Origin: an uncultured Oscillospiraceae bacterium
GTDB taxonomy: Bacteria > Bacillota > Clostridia > Oscillospirales > Oscillospiraceae
Assembly (NCBI GenBank): GCA_944386055.1
Contig: CALWZP010000007.1
Span: 1 to 64,000 of the forward strand
DNA: 64,000 nucleotides
Direction of reading: 5' to 3'
Shown here piece after piece: positions 8,796 to 17,762 of this stretch. A program made the translations under genes and the position numbers. Position 1 is the stretch's first letter. Each line of letters opens with the position of its first letter. The notes beneath the pieces were generated by a model that saw only the letters and a list, made by a program, of their open reading frames with translations, did no database searches and was not told the DNA's origin.

Positions 8796-10975
8796 AGATG
8801 CTACGGCTCTTTCCCCTGGAACTGCGGCGGCTGCTTCAAAGCCGACTGACCTGGCTGATCCTTTTGCTGACGGTCCTCTCCCCGGTGTTGGGGCTGGTGC
8901 TTTACAAGCCCGCCACATCCACCACCATGCTCTCCATGTATTTGGCCAATCCCGCTATTGCAGGGGGCGTGGCCGGGGCCATCCTCTTCGGCCTGGTGGC
9001 CATCTTTGAACTGGACCGGGCCCGCCGCAGCCGGGTGGACATCCTCACCGACGCGGTAGTGTCTCCCCTGACCACGGCCCTGACGCGCCTGCTGGCCCTG
9101 CTGACCGCGGCGGTGCTGACCGCAGGCCTCACCATGCTGGTCTGGCTCCCTATCAGCGCAGGGCTGATCGGCTCCGTGTTCACCGGCGCCAACTATGTGC
9201 TGGCCTATCTGCTGCTCATGGGGCTGGCGCTGCCACTGGGCATCCTGGCGGCGGCCGCCGCGTACCAGTTCACCCGCCGGGCGGACCTGTCCATCGTTTT
9301 GTTTATCGCCTTCTGCGCCCTGAGCCTGACAGTGTGGGCGGACGACTGGCAGCTGTGCTGGCTGAACCCCTGCGTGTGGGCCCTGTCGGACGACTTCTCC
9401 AACTTCCGGGTGTTCCGGTCTGTGGCTTGGATGCGCCTGACCTGGCTGGCGGCCCTGGCGGGGGCGTGGACCGTGTCCTATCTCTGCATCCGGCAGTACG
9501 GAAAGGGTATCTTCGGTTCACTGGCCCGAAGCGTCCGGCGGGTCTACCGCCCGGTCATCGCTGCGGCCCTGCTGGCCTGTTCCGTAACTGCCTATGCCGC
9601 CCAGCCCTTCATCGACCACAGCAACCCGGACCTGACGGTCATGTCCTTCTATGAGATCCCCTACGCCGAGGGCGTCACCTTCCTCAGCCGCAGCGCCCAG
9701 GTGTTCCCTGACACCTCCGCCGGCACGGTGACGGGCCGGGCCTCCTACCAGTTCCAGAACACCTCCGGCCAGGAGCAGAGCATCTTCTTTGGCGTCAACC
9801 CGGGATACACCATCTCCAATGTGAAAGCCAACGGCGCGGATGTGCCCTTCACGGTGAGCGGCTACCAGGAGTACAACGAGGCCCGGCTGGAAGTCACCAT
9901 TCCCGCCGAGGAGGAGGTGGAGCTGACCATGGAGTACAGCGGATTCCCCCAGGAGAGCCTGCCCACCATGCAGGGCGGCAAGGAGCTGAGCGGTGAATAT
10001 CTCTGCCTGGAGAACTCCGCCCTCTCGCCCCGGGTGATGAATGTCATGCCTGGGGAGGAGGGGTATCCCGCTGTCATCGAGGTCACTCTGCCCGAGACCA
10101 TGATCGCCATTCCCTTCAGTTCCAGCCAGGCGGAGGTCATATCAGAGAACGCCGACGGCACCAGGACCTGGCGGTATGAGCACAACGGCGCCGGCGGCAT
10201 CCTCTATGCCGGGGACTATGTCCGGGAGGACATCGAGGCCGGGGGCATGACCATCCAGTTCTACTACGGCCGCAAGCACCAGGCCGTCATGGAGGAGGCC
10301 GGGGCCGTGGAGGCGGTGAAAGCGGTGGTGGACTACTGCACTGAGCACTATGGGACTCTATCTTTCGGATCCGGGGAGACCTTGAAGCTCATCCAGAGCC
10401 GGGTGGCCGGCGGCGGCTACGCCGTGGGCGGGGCCAGCCTGCTGGACGAGGCGGACTTTACCATCGCCAACCTGGGCGACGCCGACAAGGGGGCCATCCC
10501 CGGAGAGGTGTTCATCCACGAGCTGGTCCACCAGTGGTGGGGTCTGGGCAATATGTTCGACACGGTTGATCCCACCAGCCCCTGGTCCTCCGAGGGCCTG
10601 ACGGTCTACACCACCTACCGCATTGTCAAGGAGCTGTACGGCGAGGCCTACGCCCAGGAGCACTATGTGGACCAGTGGCGGCAGGCGGTGGACGACTACT
10701 ATCTGAACTTCTATGTCCGAAACCCGGAGTATCTGGAGGTGCTGCCGGAGGCGGTGCAGCTGGGGATCTCCAACAGCCTGTCCAGTGTGCGGCGGTACAG
10801 TGAGATGCCCCTGAAAATTTTGAAAGCCGAACAACTGGCGGGCGGCGAGGAGGCCATGGATCAGATCCTGAAGGGTCTGTTCAACCGGGAGCTGGACCCC
10901 ATGTACCCCTACCTGACCTATCAGGAATTTCTGGATGCCTGCCATCTGACGGAGGAGGAGCTGGACCTTGGGTAA
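8792..10975 (+). CDS. ABC-2 permease fused to an extracytoplasmic M1-type metallopeptidase
   Basis: A 727-residue fusion, start ATG 8792. Residues 1-245 hold about six membrane helices of an ABC-2 permease (LTWLILLLTVLSPVLGLVLY, then GVAGAILFGLVAIF). A further helix near 250-275 (VIAAALLACSVTAYAA) leads to a large domain with a beta-rich N-part and an M1 zinc site, H576-E-L-V-H580, followed by WSSEGLTVY with E601 as third ligand. The gap between H580 and E601 is 20 residues rather than the canonical 18, and the usual GAMEN exopeptidase motif is not recognisable, the matching place reading GGYAVGGASL. The peptidase should face outside. The fusion implies processing of a peptide during export or degradation of an antimicrobial peptide; either is inference. 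Confidence 0.88.
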   Translation: MKMLRLFPLELRRLLQSRLTWLILLLTVLSPVLGLVLYKPATSTTMLSMYLANPAIAGGVAGAILFGLVAIFELDRARRSRVDILTDAVVSPLTTALTRLLALLTAAVLTAGLTMLVWLPISAGLIGSVFTGANYVLAYLLLMGLALPLGILAAAAAYQFTRRADLSIVLFIAFCALSLTVWADDWQLCWLNPCVWALSDDFSNFRVFRSVAWMRLTWLAALAGAWTVSYLCIRQYGKGIFGSLARSVRRVYRPVIAAALLACSVTAYAAQPFIDHSNPDLTVMSFYEIPYAEGVTFLSRSAQVFPDTSAGTVTGRASYQFQNTSGQEQSIFFGVNPGYTISNVKANGADVPFTVSGYQEYNEARLEVTIPAEEEVELTMEYSGFPQESLPTMQGGKELSGEYLCLENSALSPRVMNVMPGEEGYPAVIEVTLPETMIAIPFSSSQAEVISENADGTRTWRYEHNGAGGILYAGDYVREDIEAGGMTIQFYYGRKHQAVMEEAGAVEAVKAVVDYCTEHYGTLSFGSGETLKLIQSRVAGGGYAVGGASLLDEADFTIANLGDADKGAIPGEVFIHELVHQWWGLGNMFDTVDPTSPWSSEGLTVYTTYRIVKELYGEAYAQEHYVDQWRQAVDDYYLNFYVRNPEYLEVLPEAVQLGISNSLSSVRRYSEMPLKILKAEQLAGGEEAMDQILKGLFNRELDPMYPYLTYQEFLDACHLTEEELDLG

Positions 10976-11705
10976 GATTTTTCGATACGAGTGCAAGCGG
11001 CTGCTGTGGAACAAGTTCTTCTTTGGGCTCCTGCTGGTGTCGCTGTTCTATGGCTGGCAGGTGCTGAGCGGCGTGACCATTCTCGGCGTGTCCCACACCG
11101 CCCCCTTCTCCCCCTGGAGCTTTGGGGACTACCTGTGCCGGATGGTGCCCCTGCTGTGGATCGGGGCGCTGTTTTTCCTGACCTTTTTTACCTCGGGCAG
11201 GGCCCGGCGGGCGGCGGTGCTCACCGACGCCGCGCCCATGCCGCCCCGGCGGTACGCCCTGGCCCGGTGCGCCGCCGCGCTGGCCGGAACCGCCCTGCTG
11301 GCGCTGGCCTGCCTGGGGGAGGCCGCCGTATTTTACGGATGGTATTTCAAATGGTATCACTGGAGTACGCTGCTCCTCCCCGCCCTGGTGACGCTGACTC
11401 CGCCCCTGGTGTTCGCCCTGGGGAGCGGATGGCTCTTAGGGCGGCTGCGCCCCTGGCTCATCTATGTGTGGATGCCGGTGCCCTTTGCCCTTGCGGCCCT
11501 CCCGCTGCCGGAGGCCCTGGGACTTTGGAACGGGAGCTTCTTCACCCGGTATCCCCTGACCCTGGAGGCGCTGGACCCCGCCTTCAGCCTGCCGCCTGCG
11601 GCGGCGGCCGCCCAGTGCGTCCTGCTGGCGGCAGGGGCGGCGCTGCTGGCGGCCCGGGCCCGCCAGGGGCGGATTCGGCGGCAGGCCGGAGAAGCGGGAA
11701 TTTGA
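10968..11705 (+). CDS. Six-helix membrane protein, third component of the ABC/M1 system
   Basis: Starts at TTG 10968, with GGAGGAGG just upstream inside the previous gene and an 8-bp overlap. The 245 residues contain about six hydrophobic helices (FFFGLLLVSLFYGW, then LLWIGALFFLTFF, then LLALACLGEAAVFYGW) and a positive loop (TSGRARRAAVLTDAAPMPPRRYALAR). That loop resembles the cytoplasmic loop of ABC-2 permeases, so this is probably a second, peptidase-free permease half that pairs with the fusion protein and the ATPase. No enzymatic motif is visible. The C-terminus is Ala-rich and basic. Confidence 0.8.
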   Translation: MGKIFRYECKRLLWNKFFFGLLLVSLFYGWQVLSGVTILGVSHTAPFSPWSFGDYLCRMVPLLWIGALFFLTFFTSGRARRAAVLTDAAPMPPRRYALARCAAALAGTALLALACLGEAAVFYGWYFKWYHWSTLLLPALVTLTPPLVFALGSGWLLGRLRPWLIYVWMPVPFALAALPLPEALGLWNGSFFTRYPLTLEALDPAFSLPPAAAAAQCVLLAAGAALLAARARQGRIRRQAGEAGI

Positions 11706-11824
11706 GATTGCGGAGTATGCGGCCTCGGTGTCTCGGAAGCTGACGCAAGAGAGCTGAGCCGCACCCCTGGAAGAGCATGGCCCCGCCTGCATCGGATGAT
11801 GAAGCGCGGGCACGACACAGGAGC

Positions 11825-11851
11825 ACCCCTCAGCTTTTTCCGCTGAGGGGC
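11825..11851. terminator. Hairpin between convergent genes
   Basis: ACCCCTCAGC and GCTGAGGGGC form a GC-rich stem around a short T-rich loop (TTTTTCC). There is no T-run after it on either strand, so it is a weak terminator candidate separating the exporter operon from the convergent lipoprotein gene. Confidence 0.4.
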
Positions 11852-11885
11852 GCTCCTGCTGCTTTGGAAGGGAAAGCGCGGACGA

Positions 11886-12719
11886 TTACTCCGCAACGGT
11901 GCTGCCGTCAGCGCCGGCGGTGTCGGTGCCTCCGGTAGCTCCGGCGGTTTCCTCACAGAGAATGAACCGGAGCAGCTGCCCGTCGGAGGAGAGGGAGAGG
12001 ATGGCATCCGCATTGGTCAGACCGTCCAGGGAGCTCTCCACCAGCAGGCCGTCCTGGATCTGGTAGACAGGGGTATCCGCCTCCACGGTCAGGGACTCGG
12101 AGGCGCTCTCCAGGGTGTAGCCGCTCACATCCAGACCGATGTAGCTGGTCAGCGCCTGAGCGTCCTCGCCGGGCTGGTACCAGGTGACCGTCAGGCTGCC
12201 GTCCCCGGCGCCGGTGATCTGAGCGGGGCGGTCCTCCCAGGCGTCGTCATAGTTCTGGATGACCACATCGGTGGGGGTGCCGTCGGCGGCGTCCCGCTGG
12301 ACCAGAAGGATGGAGCCCGGCCGGATATCGGCCAGGGCGGCGGATATGGCCTCCCCGCCGCTGAGAGCGCGGAGCACGCTCTCGTCGGTGATGGTGAGGG
12401 ACTCGGTGCCCTGGGTCAGGGTGTAGTCCTCCGGGGTGAAGGCGGCGGGATCGGTGACGGCCTGTGCCGTCTCATCCAGCGGAGTGTAGAGCTGAAGGGT
12501 GATCTCGCCGTCCGCCGCGGACAGGACCATACCGGCGGTGTAGCCGGCCTCCTCGGTCCCGTCCGGGCTGGGGGAACTGTCAGCCGAGGTGCCGCTCCCC
12601 GAGGTCGTGGGGTCCTGGCTGGACGCCCCGTTGTCTGAGGAGCCGCAGGCGGCCAGTGCGCCCACGCAGAGTGCCGCGGCAAGAACCAGGGCCATGGGCC
12701 GAAGCTGTTTCATTTTCAT
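11886..12719 (-). CDS. Secreted lipoprotein of unknown function
   Basis: I choose ATG 12719 (GGAGGT lies 7 bases upstream) over the in-frame ATG at 12734. The 277-residue product has a lipoprotein signal (MALVLAAALCVGALAAC, lipobox LAAC). A Ser/Thr/Pro/Asp-rich linker follows (DPTTSGSGTSADSSPSPDG), then beta-strand-rich sequence of about 190 residues. The phrases VLSAADGEITLQLY and QITGAGDGSLTVTWY suggest two related repeats of the kind seen in Gram-positive surface proteins that bind metal or polymer. No catalytic motif is seen. It is convergent with the ABC/M1 operon and divergent from the NEW3/ABC operon. Confidence 0.75.
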   Translation of the reverse strand: MKMKQLRPMALVLAAALCVGALAACGSSDNGASSQDPTTSGSGTSADSSPSPDGTEEAGYTAGMVLSAADGEITLQLYTPLDETAQAVTDPAAFTPEDYTLTQGTESLTITDESVLRALSGGEAISAALADIRPGSILLVQRDAADGTPTDVVIQNYDDAWEDRPAQITGAGDGSLTVTWYQPGEDAQALTSYIGLDVSGYTLESASESLTVEADTPVYQIQDGLLVESSLDGLTNADAILSLSSDGQLLRFILCEETAGATGGTDTAGADGSTVAE

Positions 12720-12968
12720 AACACATACCTCCAAACATGCGTTGATGTGAGGCGGGGCCTGTCGGATCGCCCCACCGCCGTCATGGTAGCCGCCCGACCT
12801 GAAACCAACCTAAAAAAACCGGTGAACGGGATGAAAACAAAGATGGGCGGAAAAATGAACAGTTTACAAAACGGTCACAGCTCTTTTAAGGCTGAATTAA
12901 GTCCGGGCGCGTATGGTGAAACGGTGGAAAAAACCACAGATTCAGAAGAGGAAAAGGAGCCGTGAGCC

Positions 12969-14159
12969 ATGATGAGAAGGTTTTCAAGCGCAGGATGCAG
13001 GTGGGGCCGCCGCGTTTTCGCCGCACTGACCTCCGCCGCGCTGGCTGTGTCATTGGCCGTACCATCCCTTGCAGCGGGCGGGCTGGAGATGAGCACATCG
13101 TACCCGGGGCAGACCGTTCGGGCCGGGGATGAGCTGGAATTCAGCCTGGATTTTGACAACAGCAGCAGCTTTGGGGCCAGTGTGTCCCTGTCCGTCGTCT
13201 CGCTGCCGGAGGGGTGGTCAGGGACTTTTGAGGGAGATGGCGGGGAGATCAGCCAGGTCTATGTGAAGAGCGGGGAAAACGACGGAGCGGTCGCCTTTCT
13301 TCTGACAGTCCCTGCGGATGCGGCGGAGGGGGTCTATGCGGTGGAGCTGCTGGCCTCCGGCGGAGGGATGTCCTCCCAGCTGACTTTGTCGCTGACGGTG
13401 GACGCGGAAGAGACAGGGGGCAGCGCCCTGACCTGTGAGTACGCCCAGCAGGAGGGCGCCTCCGGCACCAGCTTTACCTTTAATACCACCGTCCAGAACA
13501 GTACCGCCCAGGAGCAGACCTACAGCTTCTCTGCCAACGCTCCGACGGGGTGGACGGTGTCCTTTCAGCCCTCCGGGGAGAGCACCCAGGTGGCTGCCGT
13601 TACGGTGGATGCCAGGGGCAGCCAGGCCATGGAGGTGGTGGTGACGCCCCCCAACGGTGTGGAGGCGGGGGAGTACACCATCCCCATCTCCGCCATCTCA
13701 GGGACGGAAAGCCTGAGCAGCGAATTGACTGTGGTGATCACCGGGTCATATACCCTGGTCCTGTCCACCCCCAGCGGCCTGCTGAGCTTTGACGGCAGCG
13801 CCGGCAGGCAGAGCACCGTGACCCTCAGCGTCACCAACGGCGGAAATGTGGATCTGCAGAACATCAACCTGAGCTCCTCCACACCGGACGGCTGGACAGT
13901 GGAGTTCTCCCAGTCCTCCATCGATGTGCTGGAGGCGGGGGCCACCCAGGAGCTCACCGCCTATGTCACTCCGTCAGAGGAGGCGCTCAGCGGCGACTAT
14001 GCGCTCACCCTCACGGCCTCCAACAGCGAGACCAGCGACTCCACGGAATTTCGGGTCACGGTGAAGACCGAGACTCTCTGGGGCGTGGTGGGTGTCCTGC
14101 TGATCCTGGCGGCGGTGGCGGGGCTGGGCTATGTCTTCCGGAAGTATGGGAGGCGGTGA
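12969..14159 (+). CDS. NEW3-domain (Ig-like) membrane-anchored surface protein
   Basis: A 396-residue protein with an N-terminal signal peptide (basic start with two Arg pairs, then FAALTSAALAVSLAVPSLAAG). Three or four successive Ig-like beta domains follow, each with a PxGW signature (LPEGWSGTF, APTGWTVSF, TPDGWTVEF) typical of the alpha-galactosidase NEW3 type. One C-terminal helix (VVGVLLILAAVAGLGYVF) and a basic tail come last. The domain most likely sits outside the membrane. Its gene is followed after 1 bp by an ABC ATPase gene and then a permease, a conserved trio seen in Firmicutes and archaea. It may guide substrate to the transporter; the substrate is not known. Confidence 0.85.
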   Translation: MMRRFSSAGCRWGRRVFAALTSAALAVSLAVPSLAAGGLEMSTSYPGQTVRAGDELEFSLDFDNSSSFGASVSLSVVSLPEGWSGTFEGDGGEISQVYVKSGENDGAVAFLLTVPADAAEGVYAVELLASGGGMSSQLTLSLTVDAEETGGSALTCEYAQQEGASGTSFTFNTTVQNSTAQEQTYSFSANAPTGWTVSFQPSGESTQVAAVTVDARGSQAMEVVVTPPNGVEAGEYTIPISAISGTESLSSELTVVITGSYTLVLSTPSGLLSFDGSAGRQSTVTLSVTNGGNVDLQNINLSSSTPDGWTVEFSQSSIDVLEAGATQELTAYVTPSEEALSGDYALTLTASNSETSDSTEFRVTVKTETLWGVVGVLLILAAVAGLGYVFRKYGRR

Positions 14160-14160
14160 C

Positions 14161-15192
14161 ATGGAGGAGGCCATCGTCCGGATACAGGGGCTGACCAAGC
14201 GCTATGGCCAGGTGCTGGCGGTGGATCACCTGGATCTGGAGATCGCGCCGGGGGAGGTGTTCGGTCTGCTGGGGCCCAACGGCGCGGGGAAGACCACCAC
14301 CACCCTGATGCTGCTGGGACTTACCGAGCCGGACAGCGGCACCGCCGCCATAGACGGGCGGGACTGCACCCGTCAGCCTCTGCTGGTCAAGCGGGAGGTG
14401 GGCTATCTCCCGGACAGCGTGGGATTTTATCCCGATTTGACCGGGCGGGAAAACCTGCGCTTTTCCGGGGCGCTCAACGGCCTGCCGCCGGAGGAGTGCG
14501 AACGGCGGGCAGAGGCGCTGCTGGAGCGGGTGGGGATGACCTATGCCGCCGACCGAAAGGCGGGCACCTACTCCCGCGGCATGAAGCAGCGGTTGGGCAT
14601 CGCTGATGTGCTGATGAAGGACCCCAGGGTCATCATCATGGACGAGCCGACGCTGGGCATAGACCCGGAGGGCATCCGGGAGCTGATGACCCTGATCCGG
14701 GAGCTGTCCGTCCGGGACGGGCGTACCATCCTCATCTCCTCCCACCAGCTCTATCAGGTGCAGCAGATCTGCGACCGGGTGGGCATCTTCGTGCGGGGCC
14801 GGCTCATTGCCTGCGGCCCCATCGGTCAGCTGGGCCGGCAGCTGCAGAGCGAGGGACGGTATCTTCTGGAGCTGCGGACCGACCGGCCCGGGACACTGGC
14901 AGAGGCGCTGAACGGGCTGGAGGGTGTGCGGACGGCGGAACAGGGCGCCGAGGAGGGGCTTCTTCGGGTGGAGTCCGTCCGGGATATCCGCAGGGAACTG
15001 ACCATGCTGGCCGCGGAGCGGGGCTGTGCGCTGCTGGAGCTGCGCCAGCGGGGCGGCGATCTGGAGGAGATCTACCGCAACTATTTTGAAAAGGCAGGTG
15101 ACTCCCATGACGATGCAGACCATCCGGCAGACCCTGCGGGAAAAGGCCGCGCGCTTGCCGCGGCGCTGCGCCGGCGCATCTTCCGCGCGTGA
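14161..15192 (+). CDS. ABC exporter ATP-binding subunit (NEW3-linked)
   Basis: Start ATG 14161 behind GGGAGGCGG. The 343-residue ATPase has Walker A (GPNGAGKTTTT), signature (YSRGMKQRLGIADVL), Walker B (VIIMDEPTLGIDP) and H-loop (LISSHQL). The signature reads SRGMKQR, usual for the CcmA/COG1131 branch. The C-terminal 110 residues (LELRTDRPGTLAEALNGLEG) form an accessory domain. The 3' end overlaps the permease gene by 86 bp, so translation is probably coupled. Confidence 0.92.
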   Translation: MEEAIVRIQGLTKRYGQVLAVDHLDLEIAPGEVFGLLGPNGAGKTTTTLMLLGLTEPDSGTAAIDGRDCTRQPLLVKREVGYLPDSVGFYPDLTGRENLRFSGALNGLPPEECERRAEALLERVGMTYAADRKAGTYSRGMKQRLGIADVLMKDPRVIIMDEPTLGIDPEGIRELMTLIRELSVRDGRTILISSHQLYQVQQICDRVGIFVRGRLIACGPIGQLGRQLQSEGRYLLELRTDRPGTLAEALNGLEGVRTAEQGAEEGLLRVESVRDIRRELTMLAAERGCALLELRQRGGDLEEIYRNYFEKAGDSHDDADHPADPAGKGRALAAALRRRIFRA

Positions 15193-16129
15193 GGGGACGG
15201 GGCTGGCCGCCCTGTACCGCAAGGAGCTGTCGGATCATCTTAACAGCAAGCGATTTCTGCTGATTTTTGCACTGCTGCTCGTGGTCACCACGGCCAGCCT
15301 GGGGGGAGCGGTGACCACTCTGTTCGGCGGGAGCACGGAGAGTACGGAATTTCTGTTCCTCCGGCTGTTTACCACAGGCAGCAGCTCCATCTACTCCTTT
15401 GCCACCTTTCTGGCCTTCCTGGGACCTCTGGCGGGGATCACCCTGGGCTTTGACGCAGTAAACACCGAGCGGTCCCAGGGAACGCTGATCCGGCTGGCGG
15501 CCCAGCCCATCTACCGGGATGCCATTCTCAACGCCAAATTTCTGGCCGGCGCCACGGTGATCGGACTGATCGTGGCGGCGCTGGGGCTGTATTTCTGCGG
15601 CGCCGCGATGCTGCTCACCGGACTGGTGCCCGGCGGGGAGGAGATCCTGCGGGTGATCGCGTTCCTGCTGCTGTCCGCCGTGTATATCTGCGTCTGGCTG
15701 GCCCTGGCGGTGATTTTCTCGGTGGTCTGCCGCCACGCAGCCACGGCCGCCCTGGCCTGCATCTCCATCTGGCTGTTTCTCAGCCTGTTCATGTCTCTGG
15801 TGGCCAGCGGGATTGCCAACGCTGTCTATCCCCTGAGCGGGATGGAGGGGATCCTGAACATGGTGGACAACTATGAATTGGAGCTGGCGGTGAACCGCAT
15901 CTCCCCCTACTACCTGTACAGCGAGGCGGCCACCACCATTCTCAATCCCAGCGTGCGCTCCATCGGGGTGGTGACCATGTCCGCGGCCTCGGGCGCGGTG
16001 GCAAGCTCCCTGCCCTTTGCTCAGAGCCTGCTGCTGGTCTGGCCCCATCTGGTGGTGATGGCGTCCCTGGTGCTGGCAGGCTTCGCCGCGGCCTATATCC
16101 GCTTTATGCGCCAGGAGATCCGGGCATAA
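15107..16129 (+). CDS. ABC-2 type permease (NEW3-linked)
   Basis: Start ATG 15107 (MTMQTIRQ) inside the ATPase gene in another frame. The 340-residue product has six membrane helices (FLLIFALLLVVTTASLGG, then ATFLAFLGPLAGITLGFD, then TVIGLIVAALGLYFCG). A conserved FDAVNTERSQGTLIRLAAQPIYRD loop is the coupling region of NatB/NosY-type permeases. It forms an exporter with the ATPase encoded before it, probably together with the NEW3 protein on the outer face. Confidence 0.9.
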   Translation: MTMQTIRQTLREKAARLPRRCAGASSAREGTGLAALYRKELSDHLNSKRFLLIFALLLVVTTASLGGAVTTLFGGSTESTEFLFLRLFTTGSSSIYSFATFLAFLGPLAGITLGFDAVNTERSQGTLIRLAAQPIYRDAILNAKFLAGATVIGLIVAALGLYFCGAAMLLTGLVPGGEEILRVIAFLLLSAVYICVWLALAVIFSVVCRHAATAALACISIWLFLSLFMSLVASGIANAVYPLSGMEGILNMVDNYELELAVNRISPYYLYSEAATTILNPSVRSIGVVTMSAASGAVASSLPFAQSLLLVWPHLVVMASLVLAGFAAAYIRFMRQEIRA

Positions 16130-16150
16130 GAGGACCGGCAAAACGGGAAA

Positions 16151-16181
16151 GTCCCCCGGCCGCATGACGCGGCCGGGGGAC
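16151..16181. terminator. Bidirectional terminator between exporter and importer operons
   Basis: GTCCCCCGGCCGC (16151-16163) pairs perfectly with GCGGCCGGGGGAC (16169-16181) around ATGAC. On the minus strand it is followed by TTTCCCGTTTT, so it can end the convergent importer transcript as well. Confidence 0.75.
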
Positions 16182-16223
16182 AAACTTATGCTTGCGGGAA
16201 GAAAACTGCGGCGGGAGGGGCAC

Positions 16224-17762
16224 TTACTCCAGCAGCCCCTGAGAGACCAGGAATTCCCGGGCCACGGTGTCCACATCCCGGCCCTCCACATCCACCTGAT
16301 AGGTCAGCTCGCTCATCATCTCGTCGGTGAACCGGTCGTTGAGCAGCTGCAGAGTGTCCTCCAGGCCGGGGGCGGTCTCGGCAAAGCGCTCGAACACATC
16401 CTCCCGAACCAGGATGGTGCCGTAGTAGTCGGGGAAGAAGTGCAGGTCGTCCTCCAGCACGGTGAGGTTGGCCCGGCGGTTGAGGCCGTCGGTGGCGTAG
16501 ACCACCATCACCTCATAGGCGCCCTCCTCCACCATGGTGTACTTCATCATGATGTCCACATGGACGGCCTCTTTGAAATTCAGACCGTAGTACTCCACGA
16601 AGGGCTCGTACTTCATGCTGCCCGCGGCGGTGAAGAAGTCCTGCTCCGCGCCGAAGCGCAGCTCCCCGGCGATGGGGACCAGGTCGCTGATGGTCTCGGG
16701 GTGGTACTGGTCCATCACATCCTGGGTGACGCCGATGGCGTAGGTGTTGTTCACCCCGATCTTTCCCATCATCCGCAGGCCGTACTCCTCGTTCATCCGC
16801 TCCTGGACAAAGTCGTACAGGCTCTGTCCCTCTGGAATGTCGGTGGTGTCCAGCCCCATGATGGTGGTCAGCAGGGTGCCGTCCCAGGTGTACATCAGGT
16901 CGCAGGAGTGCCCTTCGCCGGTGAGCTCGGTGAAGTTGTTCTTGGCGGTCATCTGGTCCTTGATGGTCACGGTCAGGCCGGGGTGCCGGTCCTCCACCAG
17001 CTGCTTGATCATGCTGTTGACCAGCTGCACCTCGGAAAATTCGCCCTGGTAGAGGATCAGGCCGCTGCTGCTGGCGGGGAGGAAGGCGTACACGCACAGC
17101 ACCGCCGCAGCCAGACAGGACAGCGCGCCTCCCACCCGGGCAACGGCCCGACGGGCGGGGGAGCGGCGGCTGGTGCGGTTGTTGAGATACCGCTCCGTCA
17201 GGGCCATGAGCAGGTCCAGCGCCAGGGCCATCACCATGAGCACCGCGGTGCCGATGAGGATGGTGGCCATGTCCCGCTGCCGGATGGCGGTGGTGAGGTA
17301 GCTGCCCAGGCCGCCGCCGCCCACGAAGGAGGCGAATACCGCCGTGCCGATGGCGTTCACCGTGGCGATGCGGATACCGGTGAAGATGATGGGGGCGGCC
17401 AGAGGCATCTCCACATGGAGCAGGCGATAGCGCCGGGTCATGCCCATGCCCTTGCCCGCCTCGATGAGATAGGCGGGCACCTGGTCCAGCCCCAGGCAGG
17501 TGTTGCGCACGATGGGCAGCAGGGAGTAGAGGGCCAGGCCCACGATGACGGTGGGCTTGCCCGCCCCCAGGGGGGTGATCATGATGATGCCCAGCAGGGC
17601 CAGGGCGGGGGTGGTCTGGATGAAATCCACCACCCGCAGGATGATCTTTCGGGCGGCGGGATAGAAATAGCACAGCACGCCCAGGGGGACGCCTGCCGCC
17701 ACGGCGAAGATCAGGGCGGCCACCACCAAGGAGAGGTGGGTGAGGATCACGGAGAGGGTCAT
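16224..17762 (-). CDS. Opu-type importer: permease fused to substrate-binding domain
   Basis: A 512-residue fusion. The first 205 residues are an ABC permease with the EAA-type loop (YLIEAGKGMGMTRRYRLLHVEMPLAAP). After a short helix near 218-240 a periplasmic-binding domain of the OpuAC/ProX type follows (LILYQGEFSEVQLVNSMIK, then LMYTWDGTLLTTIMG). Such fusions occur in choline/glycine-betaine/carnitine importers, and also in the ergothioneine importer EgtU, so the exact ligand is open. Its start overlaps the upstream permease stop by ATGA, so the three importer genes are one operon. Confidence 0.88.
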   Translation of the reverse strand: MTLSVILTHLSLVVAALIFAVAAGVPLGVLCYFYPAARKIILRVVDFIQTTPALALLGIIMITPLGAGKPTVIVGLALYSLLPIVRNTCLGLDQVPAYLIEAGKGMGMTRRYRLLHVEMPLAAPIIFTGIRIATVNAIGTAVFASFVGGGGLGSYLTTAIRQRDMATILIGTAVLMVMALALDLLMALTERYLNNRTSRRSPARRAVARVGGALSCLAAAVLCVYAFLPASSSGLILYQGEFSEVQLVNSMIKQLVEDRHPGLTVTIKDQMTAKNNFTELTGEGHSCDLMYTWDGTLLTTIMGLDTTDIPEGQSLYDFVQERMNEEYGLRMMGKIGVNNTYAIGVTQDVMDQYHPETISDLVPIAGELRFGAEQDFFTAAGSMKYEPFVEYYGLNFKEAVHVDIMMKYTMVEEGAYEVMVVYATDGLNRRANLTVLEDDLHFFPDYYGTILVREDVFERFAETAPGLEDTLQLLNDRFTDEMMSELTYQVDVEGRDVDTVAREFLVSQGLLE

